Source of the DNA: JAOPZW01 sp963789015
Lineage (GTDB): Bacteria; Actinomycetota; Thermoleophilia; Solirubrobacterales; Solirubrobacteraceae
DNA length: 64,000 bases
Assembly (NCBI GenBank): GCA_963789015.1
Contig: CAWBIU010000001.1
Span: 372,001-436,000, forward strand
Direction: 5' to 3'
This document shows positions 23,943-32,286 of the stretch, piece after piece. How positions within the stretch are numbered: the stretch's first letter is position 1; every line of letters begins with the position of its first letter. The position numbers and the translations under genes are program-made. Below the pieces are notes generated by a model. It was given only the letters and a program-made list of their open reading frames with translations, had not been told where the DNA came from and did not search any database.

Positions 23943-24539
23943 TCAGTCGCCCGTCGGCGCCGACAGGTTGAACCACACCGTCCGCACCGGCTCGGCGCCC
24001 TCGACCCACAGGCGGTGCGGCGCGCGCGAGCCGAAGCGGATCGCGTCGCCCGGCCCGAGCTCGATCTCCTCGTCGCCGATCTGGATCCGCAGGCGGCCCT
24101 CGAGCACGTAGCCGTACTCGCGCCCCGCGTGCGAGGCGAGCGGGACGTCGCCGGAGTCCGCGCCCGGCTCGTAGGTGACGTGGGCGAAGTCGACGGCGGC
24201 GTCCGGGCCCGCGGTCAGGCGCTCCCAGCGCACGCCGCCCGCGAGGTCGATCGCGACGCGGTCGCCCGCGCGCTGGACGTCGGGCGCGTCGGTGTCCGCG
24301 TCGCCGCCCGCGCCCGCGAACAGGCTGTCGAGCGACAGGTCGAGCTCGCGCACGATCGCCCACAGGGTGCCCACCGACGGCTGGGCGAGGCCGCGCTCGA
24401 CCTGCGACAGCAGGCTCGGCGAGACGCCGATGCTGCGCGCCAGCCCGCGGACGCTCACCCCGGCCCGCTCGCGCTCGGAGCGGATGCGGGCGCCGAGCGC
24501 CGACGCCGGCGCGGCGTCTCGGTGGCGGGCCGGCGGCAC
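23943..24539 (-). CDS. XRE-family regulator with C-terminal cupin domain
   Basis: 198 residues from GTG 24539, directly behind TACGAT on the minus strand (24546-24551). The helix-turn-helix (about 12-68) has IRSERERAGVSVRGLARSIG followed by VSPSLLSQVERGLAQPSVGTL. The cupin (about 110-190) has VTYEPGADSG, GREYGYVLEGRLRIQIGDE and LGPGDAIRFGSRAPHRLWV. Such regulators sense a small catabolite in the cupin and control an adjoining operon. It lies between a catabolic unit on its own strand and the divergent TPP-decarboxylase pair, so it probably controls both. Confidence 0.9.
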   Translation of the reverse strand: MPPARHRDAAPASALGARIRSERERAGVSVRGLARSIGVSPSLLSQVERGLAQPSVGTLWAIVRELDLSLDSLFAGAGGDADTDAPDVQRAGDRVAIDLAGGVRWERLTAGPDAAVDFAHVTYEPGADSGDVPLASHAGREYGYVLEGRLRIQIGDEEIELGPGDAIRFGSRAPHRLWVEGAEPVRTVWFNLSAPTGD

Positions 24540-24545
24540 GCGCCG

Positions 24546-24551
24546 ATCGTA
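24546..24551 (-). promoter_or_regulatory. TACGAT -10 element (leaderless) of the XRE-cupin gene
   Basis: On the minus strand TACGAT ends six bases before GTG 24539. The 61-base divergent gap 24540-24600 must also hold the promoter of the TPP-decarboxylase pair; TAGCGT at 24584-24589 ends 11 bases before GTG 24601. Confidence 0.45.
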
Positions 24552-24600
24552 CCCTCGGACGGCGCGCCGTTCGCCCGGCGCGATAGCGTCGCCGCCCACC

Positions 24601-25122
24601 GTGACGGGATCCGAGCCGTTCTACGAGGCGATCGCCGACGGCCTGCTCGACTGGGGCGTCGAGACCTTCGTGCACGTCCCGTCCTCGCACTCGGCTCCGG
24701 TCATCCGGGGGCTGCAGGCGCGCGGGGTCCACTCGCTCGTCGCCAACCGCGAGGAGGAGGCGGTCGGCATCGCCGGCGGCATGGCACTGGCCGGCGCGCG
24801 CGCCGCGATCGTCATGCAGGACAACGGCTTCGGCAACGCGCTCACCGCGCTGTCCACGTTCGCCAAGGCCTACCACGTGCCGCTGCCCGTGGTGGCCAAC
24901 ACGCGCGGCGGGCCCGGCGAGTACAACGCGATGATCTGGAACTTCTCCGACGCGGTGCCGGCGCTGCTCGGCGCGCTGTCGATCCGCACCGAGCGCCTCG
25001 GCCCCGGGCTGTCGCCCGCGGCGTGGCGGGCGATGACGCTGGCCAACGCGCAGCTCGCCGTGACCCAGCGCCGGCCCGTGGTCACCCTGTTCGACTCGCT
25101 GCATCCGGCGCTCGGCGCATGA
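24601..25122 (+). CDS. TPP-dependent decarboxylase alpha (Pyr-domain) subunit, sulfopyruvate/phosphonopyruvate decarboxylase-like
   Basis: 173 residues starting with GTG. It contains only the pyrimidine-binding half of a thiamine-diphosphate enzyme: FVHVPSSHSAPVIRGL, then VANREEEAVGIAGGMALAGARAAIVMQDNGFGNALTAL with the catalytic Glu in REEEA, and PLPVVANTRGG. This is the ComD-type arrangement, in which the PYR and PP domains are separate proteins. It overlaps the beta subunit by four bases (ATGA). No coenzyme M, sulfonate or phosphonate genes adjoin, so the 2-oxoacid decarboxylated is unknown. Confidence 0.88.
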   Translation: MTGSEPFYEAIADGLLDWGVETFVHVPSSHSAPVIRGLQARGVHSLVANREEEAVGIAGGMALAGARAAIVMQDNGFGNALTALSTFAKAYHVPLPVVANTRGGPGEYNAMIWNFSDAVPALLGALSIRTERLGPGLSPAAWRAMTLANAQLAVTQRRPVVTLFDSLHPALGA

Positions 25123-25694
25123 GGCGGCTCGAGGCCCTGATCGTCGCGCGCACGGCCTTCGCCGACCGGCCGCTCGTCGTCACGTGCGGGGCGACGGCGC
25201 GCGAGCTGGCGTCGCTCGGCCTGCGCCCGACGCACCTGCCGCTGCTCGACTCGATGGGCCTGACGACCGCGATCGGGCTCGGCGTCGCGCTCGCCCACCC
25301 CGGGCCGGTGGGCGTGATCGACGGCGACGGCTCGCTGCTCATGGGCTTCTCGATCCTGCCCACGCTCGCGGCGCACGCGCCCCCGGGCTTGCTCGTCCTC
25401 GTGCTCGACAACGGCCAGCACGCGTCCGCCGACGGCGTCCCGTCCCAGGCCGCCGACGTCGACCTCGCGGCGGCGGCGCGCGGCGTGGGGCTCGAGGTCG
25501 AGGCCGTCGACCACGCGGGCGCGCTGCAGCACGCCCTCGACGCGGCGCTCGCCGCGCCCGACCGCCCCAGGATGATCGTGGCGCGGATCGAGCCCGGCAA
25601 CGCGAGCGACGTGCCCTTCCTGCTCGAGGATCCGGCCGTGCTCGGCGCGCGCTTCGCGGAGGCGCTCGCGGCCCGGAAGGAGGCGACGACATGA
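25119..25694 (+). CDS. TPP-dependent decarboxylase beta (PP-domain) subunit, ComE-like
   Basis: 191 residues. The thiamine-diphosphate binding motif is DGDGSLLMGFSILPTLAAHAP (GDG start), ending VLVLDNGQHAS, where the final Asn of the usual GDG...NN motif is present as DNGQ. LDSMGLTTAIGLGVALAHPG precedes it as in sulfopyruvate decarboxylase beta chains. Together with the alpha subunit it forms one active site across the interface. The product aldehyde could be taken by the divergent beta-hydroxyacid dehydrogenase. Its stop overlaps a 22-codon open frame that ends in the inverted repeat downstream. Confidence 0.88.
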   Translation: MRRLEALIVARTAFADRPLVVTCGATARELASLGLRPTHLPLLDSMGLTTAIGLGVALAHPGPVGVIDGDGSLLMGFSILPTLAAHAPPGLLVLVLDNGQHASADGVPSQAADVDLAAAARGVGLEVEAVDHAGALQHALDAALAAPDRPRMIVARIEPGNASDVPFLLEDPAVLGARFAEALAARKEATT

Positions 25695-25716
25695 CGGACC
25701 CGACCCTCAACCGGAC

Positions 25717-25771
25717 GGTTGCCCGTGGTCAGTTATCCACGGTATGCGGGGTCAACTGACCACAGGTAACC
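25717..25771. repeat. long inverted repeat between convergent genes
   Basis: Arms 25717-25734 and 25754-25771 are complementary over 16 of 18 positions, including the perfect inner ten bases GTGGTCAGTT / AACTGACCAC, around a 19-base spacer. It lies between the convergent decarboxylase and sigma-factor genes and could be a bidirectional terminator. It has no T-run, and GTGGTCAGTT recalls ends of IS21-type elements, so a transposon scar is an alternative. It is locally less GC-rich than its surroundings. Confidence 0.6.
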
Positions 25772-25788
25772 AATGGGTTGCGCGAGGC

Positions 25789-26693
25789 TCACGGATCCAG
25801 CACCGCGAGGTCCAGCTGCGCCAGCCGCGCCGGGTCGGCGAGCAGGTCGATCTCGGCGATCCGCCCGCCGGCGACGGTGAAGCCCGCCACGGCGACGGTC
25901 CGCCCGTGGGAGACGACGACGATGCCCGCCGTGCCGTTGACGAGCGCGGGGCGCGCGCGAGGGGCGAACGGGCGCCCGAACGTCAGCACCTGCGAGGCGA
26001 CCTCGCCCGCTCCCGGACCTCGCGCGAACCGCGCGGGGCGCCCGCGCCGATCGCGCCGCGGTCGACGCGGAAGACGACCTCGGGGTCGAGCACGGCGACG
26101 AGCGCGTCGAAGTCGCCGGCTCGCGCCGCGGCCACGAAGGCGTCGACGACCTCGCGCTGGCGGGCGAGGTCGACGTCGGGCATCGTCGGGGCGGCGCCCC
26201 GCACGCGACGCCGCGCCCGGCTCGCGAGCTGGCGCGCGGCGGTGGGTGAGCGCCCGACGAGCGGGGCGATCTCGTCGAAGGGGACGGCGAACATGTCGTG
26301 CAGCACGAAGGCCAGGCGCTCGGCCGGACCGAGCGTCTCCAAGACGACGAGCATCGCCAACCCGACCGAGTCGGCGAGCAGCGCCTCGTGCTCGGGGTCG
26401 GCGCCGTCCTCGCGGGCGACGATCGGCTCGGGGACGCGCGGGCCGAACGTGTCCTCGCGCCGCGACCGGCGTGCGCGGAGCATGTCGAGCGACACGCGCG
26501 AGACCACCGTCGTCAGCCACGCGCGCAGGTTCTCGACGTCGCCGGTGTCGGCCCGCCGCAGGCGCAGCCACGACTCCTGCACCGCGTCGTCGGCCTCGCT
26601 CACCGAGCCGAGCATGCGGTAGGCCACCGCGCGCAGGTGGGTCCGGTTCGCCTCGAACCGATCGGTCAGCCAGTCTCGCTCTTCCACGGTCAC
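25789..26693 (-). pseudogene. SigJ/ECF41-type sigma factor with SnoaL-like C-terminal domain, frameshifted
   Basis: From GTG 26693 the sigma part is intact: region 2 LRAVAYRMLGSVSEADDAVQESWLRLRR and region 4 LGPAERLAFVLHDMFAVPFDEIAPLVGRSPTAARQLASRARRRVRG. The SnoaL-like regulatory domain follows (VVDAFVAAARAGDFDALVAVLDPEVVFRVD). Near 26025 the frame shifts by one base; it continues as ASQVLTFGRPFAPRARPALVNGTAG and ends AEIDLLADP...DLAVLDP at 25789. In ECF41 factors this tail controls sigma activity, so loss would matter. The efflux gene diverges from it and is a plausible target. Confidence 0.87.
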
Positions 26694-26759
26694 ATCTTTC
26701 GGTCGTATTCCGTCAACGGGTTGACGCACGACACCGATCCGATGTGACAAGGAGGACCA

Positions 26760-28319
26760 ATGCACCGCAAGTGGTGGACCTTGATCGCCGTCTCCGTGGC
26801 GACGTTCATGCTGCTGCTCGACATCACGGTGGTGAACGTCGCGCTGCCGTCGATCCGCGCCGATCTCGACGCGAGCTTCACCGACCTGCAATGGGTCGTC
26901 GACGCGTACGCGCTGTCGCTCGCCGCCCTCGTGCTCACCGCCGGATCGCTCGCCGACCGGCTCGGCCGCCGGCGCGTGTTCGCCGCCGGCCTGGGCATCT
27001 TCTCGGTCGCCTCGCTGCTCTGCGCGCTGGCGCCCGACGCCACCTTCCTCAACCTCGCGCGGGCGCTGCAGGGCATCGGCGGCGCGGCCATGTTCGCCGT
27101 CTCCCTGGCCCTCATCGCCCAGGAGTTCGAACCGGGACGCGAGCGCGGCATGGCGATGGGGATGTACGGGGCGACGATCGGCGTCGCCGTCGCCATCGGT
27201 CCGCTCGTGGGCGGAGCGCTGACCGACGGGCTGGGATGGGAGTCGATCTTCCTCCTCAACGTGCCGATCGGGGCGGCCGCGCTGGCGATCACGTTCCTGC
27301 GGCTGGCCGAGAGCCGCGACCCGCACGCGACGCGCATCGACTGGGCGGGCGTCGTCACGTTCAGCGCCTCGCTGCTCGCGCTCGTGCTCGCGCTCGTGCG
27401 CGGCAACGACGAGGGCTGGGGGAGCACGCTGATCGTCTCCCTGCTCGCCGGCGCCGCGGTCCTGCTCGCCGTCTTCGTGGCCATCGAGCGCGCGGTCCGC
27501 GAGCCGATGCTGCCGCTCGGGCTCTTCCGGCGCCCCGCCTTCGCCGGCGTCCAGCTCGCCGCCTTCGCGGTCTCGAGCTCGATCTTCGCGCTCTTCCTGT
27601 ACCTGACGCTGTACCTGCAGAACCAGCTCGGGCTGTCCCCGTTCCAGGCCGGCCTGCGCTACCTGCCGATCACGGTCGCGAGCTTCGTGGCGGCGCCGAT
27701 CGCGGGCGTCCTGCTGTCGCGCGTTCCCGCGCGCGTGCTGCTCGCCGTCGCGCTGACCGGCGTCGGCGCGGGGCTGCTGCTCATGGGCGGCATCGGCGCG
27801 AGCTCGGAGTGGACGACGCTGCTCGTCGGCTTCCTGATCGCCGGTCTCGCCATCGGGCTCATCAACCCGGTCATCGCCGACGTGGCGGTGAGCGTCGTGC
27901 CGCGCGAGCAGAGCGGCATGGCCGCGGGCATCAACGACACGTTCCGCCAGGTCGGCGTCGCGGTCGGCATCGCGGTGTGGGGCGCGGTGTTCGTCGCGCG
28001 CGGCGCCGAGCGGGTCTCCGAGGTCGCGGCGGGCACGCCGGTCGCCGGCGGCGAGACCCCGCGACGGCTCGTCGAGGCGGCCTCGTCGGGCGACCTCGAC
28101 CGCGTGCTGGCCACCGTGCCGCCCGACCTGCGGCCGACCGTCGCGCATGCCGCGTCGGAGGGCTTCCTGGCCGGGCTGAACGAGGTGCTCCTGCTCGGTG
28201 GGCTGGTGAGCTTCGCCGGCGCGCTGCTCGCGCTGTGGCTCGTCCGCGAGCGCGACATCGAGCGCGAGGCGGTCGCGCCTCGCGAGCAGTCCACCGCTCT
28301 GAGCGGGGCGCCGGCATGA
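26760..28319 (+). CDS. MFS transporter, DHA2/EmrB-type (14-helix) drug efflux
   Basis: 519 residues with a strong AAGGAGG site five bases before the ATG. Motif D1 is LLLDITVVNVALPSI. Motif A is GSLADRLGRRRVFAAGL, then ARALQGIGGAAMFAVSLALI. Motif C-like IGVAVAIGPLVGGALTDGLGWESIFLLNVPIG follows. Fourteen hydrophobic helices fit the full EmrB/QacA architecture of proton-driven multidrug export. It diverges from the SigJ-type sigma factor gene and overlaps a small membrane protein gene by four bases. Confidence 0.94.
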   Translation: MHRKWWTLIAVSVATFMLLLDITVVNVALPSIRADLDASFTDLQWVVDAYALSLAALVLTAGSLADRLGRRRVFAAGLGIFSVASLLCALAPDATFLNLARALQGIGGAAMFAVSLALIAQEFEPGRERGMAMGMYGATIGVAVAIGPLVGGALTDGLGWESIFLLNVPIGAAALAITFLRLAESRDPHATRIDWAGVVTFSASLLALVLALVRGNDEGWGSTLIVSLLAGAAVLLAVFVAIERAVREPMLPLGLFRRPAFAGVQLAAFAVSSSIFALFLYLTLYLQNQLGLSPFQAGLRYLPITVASFVAAPIAGVLLSRVPARVLLAVALTGVGAGLLLMGGIGASSEWTTLLVGFLIAGLAIGLINPVIADVAVSVVPREQSGMAAGINDTFRQVGVAVGIAVWGAVFVARGAERVSEVAAGTPVAGGETPRRLVEAASSGDLDRVLATVPPDLRPTVAHAASEGFLAGLNEVLLLGGLVSFAGALLALWLVRERDIEREAVAPREQSTALSGAPA

Positions 28320-28609
28320 GCGCGCACGCCTCGTCCGACGACTTCGTCCACGCCGGCGGGGGCGCGGGGCTCTTCCTCGTCCAGCTCTGGGTGCTCTTCC
28401 CCGGGCTGCTGCCGTTCCTGGGGCTGACGCTCGTCTTCGTCCTGCCGCTGCTCGTGCCGGTCGTCGCGCTCGCGATCGTCGCCGCGCCGCCCTACGCGGC
28501 ATGGCGGCTCATCGCTCGCCGGCGAGCACCTCGGCGAGATGCAGCACGCGCGTCGACAGCCCCCGGCGCCGGATCCCCTGCTCGAGCTGGCGCCGGCAGC
28601 CAGGGTTGA
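28316..28609 (+). CDS. small membrane protein coupled to the efflux pump
   Basis: 97 residues, ATGA overlap with the efflux gene. Residues about 15-60 form two hydrophobic segments (GLFLVQLWVLFPGLLPFLGLTLVFVLPLLVPVV reads as a re-entrant or double helix), followed by a basic Arg/Ala-rich tail. Its last 100 bases lie over the convergent glcF gene, so the tail may be longer than in true homologues. No family recognised; the coupling suggests a helper of the exporter. Confidence 0.58.
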   Translation: MSAHASSDDFVHAGGGAGLFLVQLWVLFPGLLPFLGLTLVFVLPLLVPVVALAIVAAPPYAAWRLIARRRAPRRDAARASTAPGAGSPARAGAGSQG

Positions 28610-29574
28610 CGACGGCGATCACGTCCAGCTCGGCCGCCGCGATCTCGTCGAGGTGGCGGTCGAGCACCCGGGCGCTGTCCTCGGGGCGCAGGACGGCGTA
28701 GGTCCCGGCCGCGCCGCAGCACGCCCCGGCGCTCGGCAGCTCGACGTACTCGCCGGCCGCGGCCAGCAGCTCGCGCGGCTCGCGGAACACGCCGAGCCCG
28801 TTGCGCAGGTGGCAGGAGTCCTGCAGCCCGATGCGCAGCTTCCGGCCCTCCGCCGGGCCGCCGTCCGGCGCGTGCTCGGTCAGCCACTGCGACAGCTCGC
28901 GGACGCGGTCGCGCCCGAGCACGGTGGCCAGGTGCGCGGCGCAGCCGCCCGACGTCGTCACGATCGTCCCGTCGAGGCGCTCGCCGAGCGCGCGCGCCAG
29001 CTCACGGCCACGCTCGAGCTCGCCGTTGTGGGCGTGCAGCGCGCCGCAACAGCCCTGGCTCGCCGGCGCGGACAGCCCCGGCACGAGCGTCCGCGCCGCG
29101 CGGCTCACGCGCGGATACAGTGCGCGCTCGAAGCAGCCGAGCATCAGGCTGGCCTGCGGCTCGCCGGGTCCGGCCGCGCGGCCGCGGGCGTGACGGCGCA
29201 GGAGGCCCATGGCGCGCACGCGCCAGCGGGCGCCGACGGCCCACAGCAGCGCGCGCAGCTTCAGGGGCCGGCGGCGCCGCTGTCCACAGGTGGTCGCGCC
29301 ACTCCTCCAGCAGCGCGCCGTACTGCACGCCGGCCGGGCACACGGGCTCGCACGCCCGGCAGCCGAGGCAGAAGGACGACTCCTCGGCGACGGTCGGGTC
29401 GTCGTCGCCCAGCGTGCCGTCCTCGAGCGCGCGCATCAGGTTGATGCGCCCGCGCGGCGACGAGGTCTCGACCGCGGTCAGGTCGTACGTCGGGCACGCG
29501 GGCAGACAGAAGCCGCACGAGATGCAGCGGTCCAGCAGCTCGGGGGTGAAGATCCCGCGGCGCGTCGCGGTCAT
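28509..29574 (-). pseudogene. glcF: glycolate oxidase iron-sulfur subunit GlcF-like, frameshifted
   Basis: The N-terminal part from ATG 29574 has two 4Fe-4S clusters: CISCGFCLPACPTYDLT and CLGCRACEPVCPAGVQY. The C-terminal part, in another frame, has two CCG domains: ASQGCCGALHAHNGELE and SAGACCGAAGTYAVLRPEDS, and SCHLRNGLG. The frames join near 29266, in a run of C bases. Length 1066 is one base too many for a whole number of codons; removing one C restores LRALLWAVGARW and an open frame of 354 residues. ATGA overlap with glcD places it in the glycolate oxidase operon. Confidence 0.9.
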
Positions 29575-30965
29575 GAGCCGAGCTTGCCCGGGTTGAGGAT
29601 CCCGTGGGGGTCGAAGGCCGCCTTGATGCGCCGCAGCAGCGCGAGGTGGCCGGCGCCGAGCTGGCGCTCGAGGTAGGGCAGCTTCACCAGCCCGACGCCG
29701 TGCTCGCCGGTGATCGAGCCGCCCAGCCCGATCGCGTGCTCGAAGATCTCGCCGAACGCGCGGTGCGTGCGCTCGAGCGCGTCGGCGTCGGCCGGGTCGA
29801 GCACGACCGTCGGGTGCAGGTTGCCGTCGCCGGCGTGCCCGAACGTGCCGATCGTCAGCTCGTGGCGCGCGGCGATCTCCTGGATGCGCTCGACCATGTC
29901 CGCGATCTTCGAGCGTGGCACGGTCGCGTCCTCCAGGATGAGCAGCGGCGCGAGCCGCGACAGCGCCGGCAGCGCGGCGCGCCGCGCCTGCAGCACGCCC
30001 TCGGCCTCCTCTGGCGATGCGGCGACGCGGACGTCGGTCGCGCCCTCGGCCTCGCACGCCTCGGCCATGCGGGCCATGTCGCGCTCGATGGCGCGCGGGT
30101 CGCCGTCCTGGCCGAAGACGAGCAGCGCGCCGGCCCCGGTGTCCAGGCCGATGTGGGCGTGGGCCTCGACGGCGCCGATCGTGACCTGGTCGAGGAACTC
30201 GAGCGTGACCGGGAGGATGCCCGAGGCGAGCAGGCGTGAGACGGCGCGCGCGGCGTCGGCCAGGCTCGGGAAGTAGGCCATGCCCGTGCCCGTCGCCTCG
30301 GGCGCCGGCATGAGGCGCAGCGTCAGCTCGGTCATGACGGCGAGCGTCCCCTCGCTGCCGCACAACAGGCGCCGCAGGTCGTAGCCGGCGACGTCCTTGA
30401 CGAGCCGCCCGCCGCTGCGGATCACCTCGCCCGTCCCGAGCACGGCCTCGACGCCGAGCACGTAGTCGCGCGTGACGCCGTACTTCAGCGCGCGCAGCCC
30501 GCCCGAGCACTCGGCCACGTTGCCGCCGAGCGTCGCCGTGGTGTGGCTGCCCGGGTCGGGCGGGAAGAGCAGGCCCTGCGCGGCCGCCGCCGTGGCGAGC
30601 TCGACCGTGCGCACGCCGGGCTGGCAGACGGCCACGAGGTCGTCGACGCTCACCTCGATCAGGCGGTTCATGCGCGTGAGGACGAGCACGATGCCGCCGC
30701 GGTTGGGCACGGTGCCCGCGCTCAGGTTCGTCCCCGACCCGCGCGGGACGACGGGCACGCGCAGCTCGTCGGCGATCCGCACGATCCCGGCGACCTCCTC
30801 GGTCGAGCCCGGGAAGACGACGACGTCGGGCGCGCCGCGCTCGAGCGGCGTCGCGTCCGTCGAGAAGGCGAGCAGCGTCCCGGCGTCGTCGCGGACGTGC
30901 TCGGCGCCGGCGACCTGCTCGAGCCGGGCGCGCAGGTCGGTGGCTGGGCGGCTGGCGGTGGCCAT
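29571..30965 (-). CDS. glcD: glycolate oxidase subunit GlcD-like FAD-linked oxidase
   Basis: 464 residues from ATG 30965. The FAD-binding type 4 domain has VVPRGSGTNLSAGTVPNRGGIVL, PDPGSHTTATLGGNVAECSGG and KYGVTRDYVLGVEAVL. The C-terminal domain has GTFGHAGDGNLHPT, which holds the metal-binding His, and ITGEHGVGLVK. It oxidises a 2-hydroxyacid (glycolate or D-lactate) and passes electrons through GlcF to the membrane. No GlcE gene is visible, as in many two-subunit versions. Divergent from soxR; the 77-base gap carries a SoxR box. Confidence 0.93.
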   Translation of the reverse strand: MATASRPATDLRARLEQVAGAEHVRDDAGTLLAFSTDATPLERGAPDVVVFPGSTEEVAGIVRIADELRVPVVPRGSGTNLSAGTVPNRGGIVLVLTRMNRLIEVSVDDLVAVCQPGVRTVELATAAAAQGLLFPPDPGSHTTATLGGNVAECSGGLRALKYGVTRDYVLGVEAVLGTGEVIRSGGRLVKDVAGYDLRRLLCGSEGTLAVMTELTLRLMPAPEATGTGMAYFPSLADAARAVSRLLASGILPVTLEFLDQVTIGAVEAHAHIGLDTGAGALLVFGQDGDPRAIERDMARMAEACEAEGATDVRVAASPEEAEGVLQARRAALPALSRLAPLLILEDATVPRSKIADMVERIQEIAARHELTIGTFGHAGDGNLHPTVVLDPADADALERTHRAFGEIFEHAIGLGGSITGEHGVGLVKLPYLERQLGAGHLALLRRIKAAFDPHGILNPGKLGS

Positions 30966-30997
30966 GGCCCGGAGGTTCCTACCACACGGCTTCGCCT

Positions 30998-31011
30998 TCA
31001 AGTGCGCTTGA
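30998..31011. promoter_or_regulatory. SoxR box between glcD and soxR
   Basis: TCAAG and CTTGA arms separated by four bases (TCAAG-TGCG-CTTGA), the same geometry as the classical SoxR operator with its TCAAG-N4-CTTGA core. It lies in the divergent gap, so SoxR may control its own gene and glycolate oxidase. Confidence 0.65.
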
Positions 31012-31042
31012 GCTCTCGTCCGGCCTGTGCTGTCGTGGCGGT

Positions 31043-31498
31043 ATGGCCGAGCAGCTCACCATCGGAGAGCTCGCCGCCCGCAGCGGCGTCGCCACCTCCG
31101 CCCTGCGCTACTACGAGGAGCGCGGCCTGATCTCGGGCGAGCGCACCTCGGCCGGGCACCGCCGCTACCCGCGCCCGGTCGTCCGGCGCGTGGCCTTCAT
31201 CGTCTTCGCGCAGCGCGTGGGCCTGACGCTCGAGGAGATCGGGGTGGAGCTCTCGAAGCTGCCCGCCGATCGCGTGCCCACGCGGCGCGACTGGTCGAAG
31301 CTGTCGAGCTCGTGGACCTCGCGGATCGACGATCGCATCGCCGAGCTCGAGCGCCTCAAGGCCGGGCTGACCGAGTGCATCGGCTGCGGGTGCCTGTCGC
31401 TCGACCGCTGCAAGCTCGCCAACCCCGGCGACCGCGCCGCCGGCCTCGGCCCGGGCCCGCGCTACTGGATCGGCGACCCGCGGCCCGCCGCGGGATGA
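31043..31498 (+). CDS. soxR: SoxR, redox-sensing MerR-family activator
   Basis: 151 residues. The MerR helix-turn-helix is LTIGELAARSGVATSALRYYEERGL, with the wing ERTSAGHRRYPRPVV. The dimerisation helix follows. The 2Fe-2S cluster motif CIGCGCLSLDRC near residue 112 is diagnostic for SoxR. In actinobacteria SoxR responds to redox-active small molecules more than to superoxide alone. The gene overlaps the downstream methyltransferase by four bases and has a SoxR box just upstream. Confidence 0.93.
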   Translation: MAEQLTIGELAARSGVATSALRYYEERGLISGERTSAGHRRYPRPVVRRVAFIVFAQRVGLTLEEIGVELSKLPADRVPTRRDWSKLSSSWTSRIDDRIAELERLKAGLTECIGCGCLSLDRCKLANPGDRAAGLGPGPRYWIGDPRPAAG

Positions 31499-32052
31499 GC
31501 GCGACCGGCGCGTCGCCGCGGCTCGAATGGGCCGTCGGCGTGCTCGGCGTCGCGCCCGGCGACCGCGTGCTGGAGGTCGGCTGCGGGCACGGCGTCGCCG
31601 TCTCGCTCGTGTGCGAGCGCCTGGAGGGCGGGCGCATCACCGCGATCGACCGCTCGCCGAGGATGATCGGGATGGCCCGGCGCCGCAACGCCGAGCACGT
31701 CGGCGCGGGCCGCGCCGTCCTCGAGGCGACGACGTTCGAGGACGCGGACTTCGGCGAGGCGCGCTTCGACAAGGTGCTCGCCGTGCACGTCGCGCTCTTC
31801 TGGCGCTCGCCGGCGCAGGCGCTCGGCAAGGTCGCGCGGGTCCTCGCGCCGGGCGGCGCGCTGTATCTCGCCAACCAGGCGCCGGGCTGGGCGGGGCCCG
31901 CCGACACGCGTCCGTTCACCGACGCGCTCGCGGTCACGCTCGGCGAGCACGGCTTCGCGGTCGACGACGTCGTCGTCGCCGGCCTGCGCCCGGCGGCCGC
32001 GTGCGTCGTGGCGCGGCCGCGGGCCGGACCGTCCGGGCGCCCGGGGCGCTGA
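31495..32052 (+). CDS. class I SAM-dependent methyltransferase
   Basis: 185 residues. Motif I is RVLEVGCGHGVAVSLVCERL, then ITAIDRSPRMIGMARRRN (the acidic residue after strand 2). FDKVLAVHVALFWRSPAQALGKVARVLAPGGALYLANQAP is the motif II/III region. ATGA overlap with soxR makes it part of the SoxR transcript, so it may modify a redox-active compound or a cofactor. The acceptor cannot be identified. It ends convergently one base before a small minus-strand gene. Confidence 0.9.
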   Translation: MSATGASPRLEWAVGVLGVAPGDRVLEVGCGHGVAVSLVCERLEGGRITAIDRSPRMIGMARRRNAEHVGAGRAVLEATTFEDADFGEARFDKVLAVHVALFWRSPAQALGKVARVLAPGGALYLANQAPGWAGPADTRPFTDALAVTLGEHGFAVDDVVVAGLRPAAACVVARPRAGPSGRPGR

Positions 32053-32256
32053 TCAGCCCTGCGGGCGGCCGGAGAGCTCGCCGCGGAACGAGGCGATCTC
32101 GGTGACGGCGAGGCCGACGTAGGCGGCGTGGGCGGCCGCGAGATCGGTCTCGAGGTCGTCCATGTAGGTCGCGTTGCCGGCCAGCGGTGACGCGGCGGCG
32201 GCGTGGCGCTCGGCGTTGAGGAGCTCGAGGGCGCGGCGCATGTCGGGGGCGGTCAT
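32053..32256 (-). CDS. small hypothetical protein
   Basis: 67 residues with GGAGAACC upstream of the ATG. Predicted alpha-helical: MRRALELLNAERHAAAAS and DDLETDLAAAHAAYVGLAVTEIASFRGEL. No domain recognised. It follows another tiny gene (32287-32439), and both stand downstream of the operator-like motif at 32472-32489, so both may belong to the regulon of the large LuxR-type protein. Confidence 0.6.
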   Translation of the reverse strand: MTAPDMRRALELLNAERHAAAASPLAGNATYMDDLETDLAAAHAAYVGLAVTEIASFRGELSGRPQG

Positions 32257-32286
32257 GGCGGTTCTCCTTCGGGAGGTCAGGGGGAG

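Noticed and set aside
25733..25740. TTATCCAC resembling a DnaA box
   Set aside because: A single near-match inside an inverted repeat, with no cluster of boxes and no dnaA/dnaN genes, so no origin is claimed.
25983..28502. 839-codon minus-strand open frame opposite the efflux pump
   Set aside because: Only its last 230 codons, which encode the sigma factor, are real. The rest is a shadow of the transporter gene.
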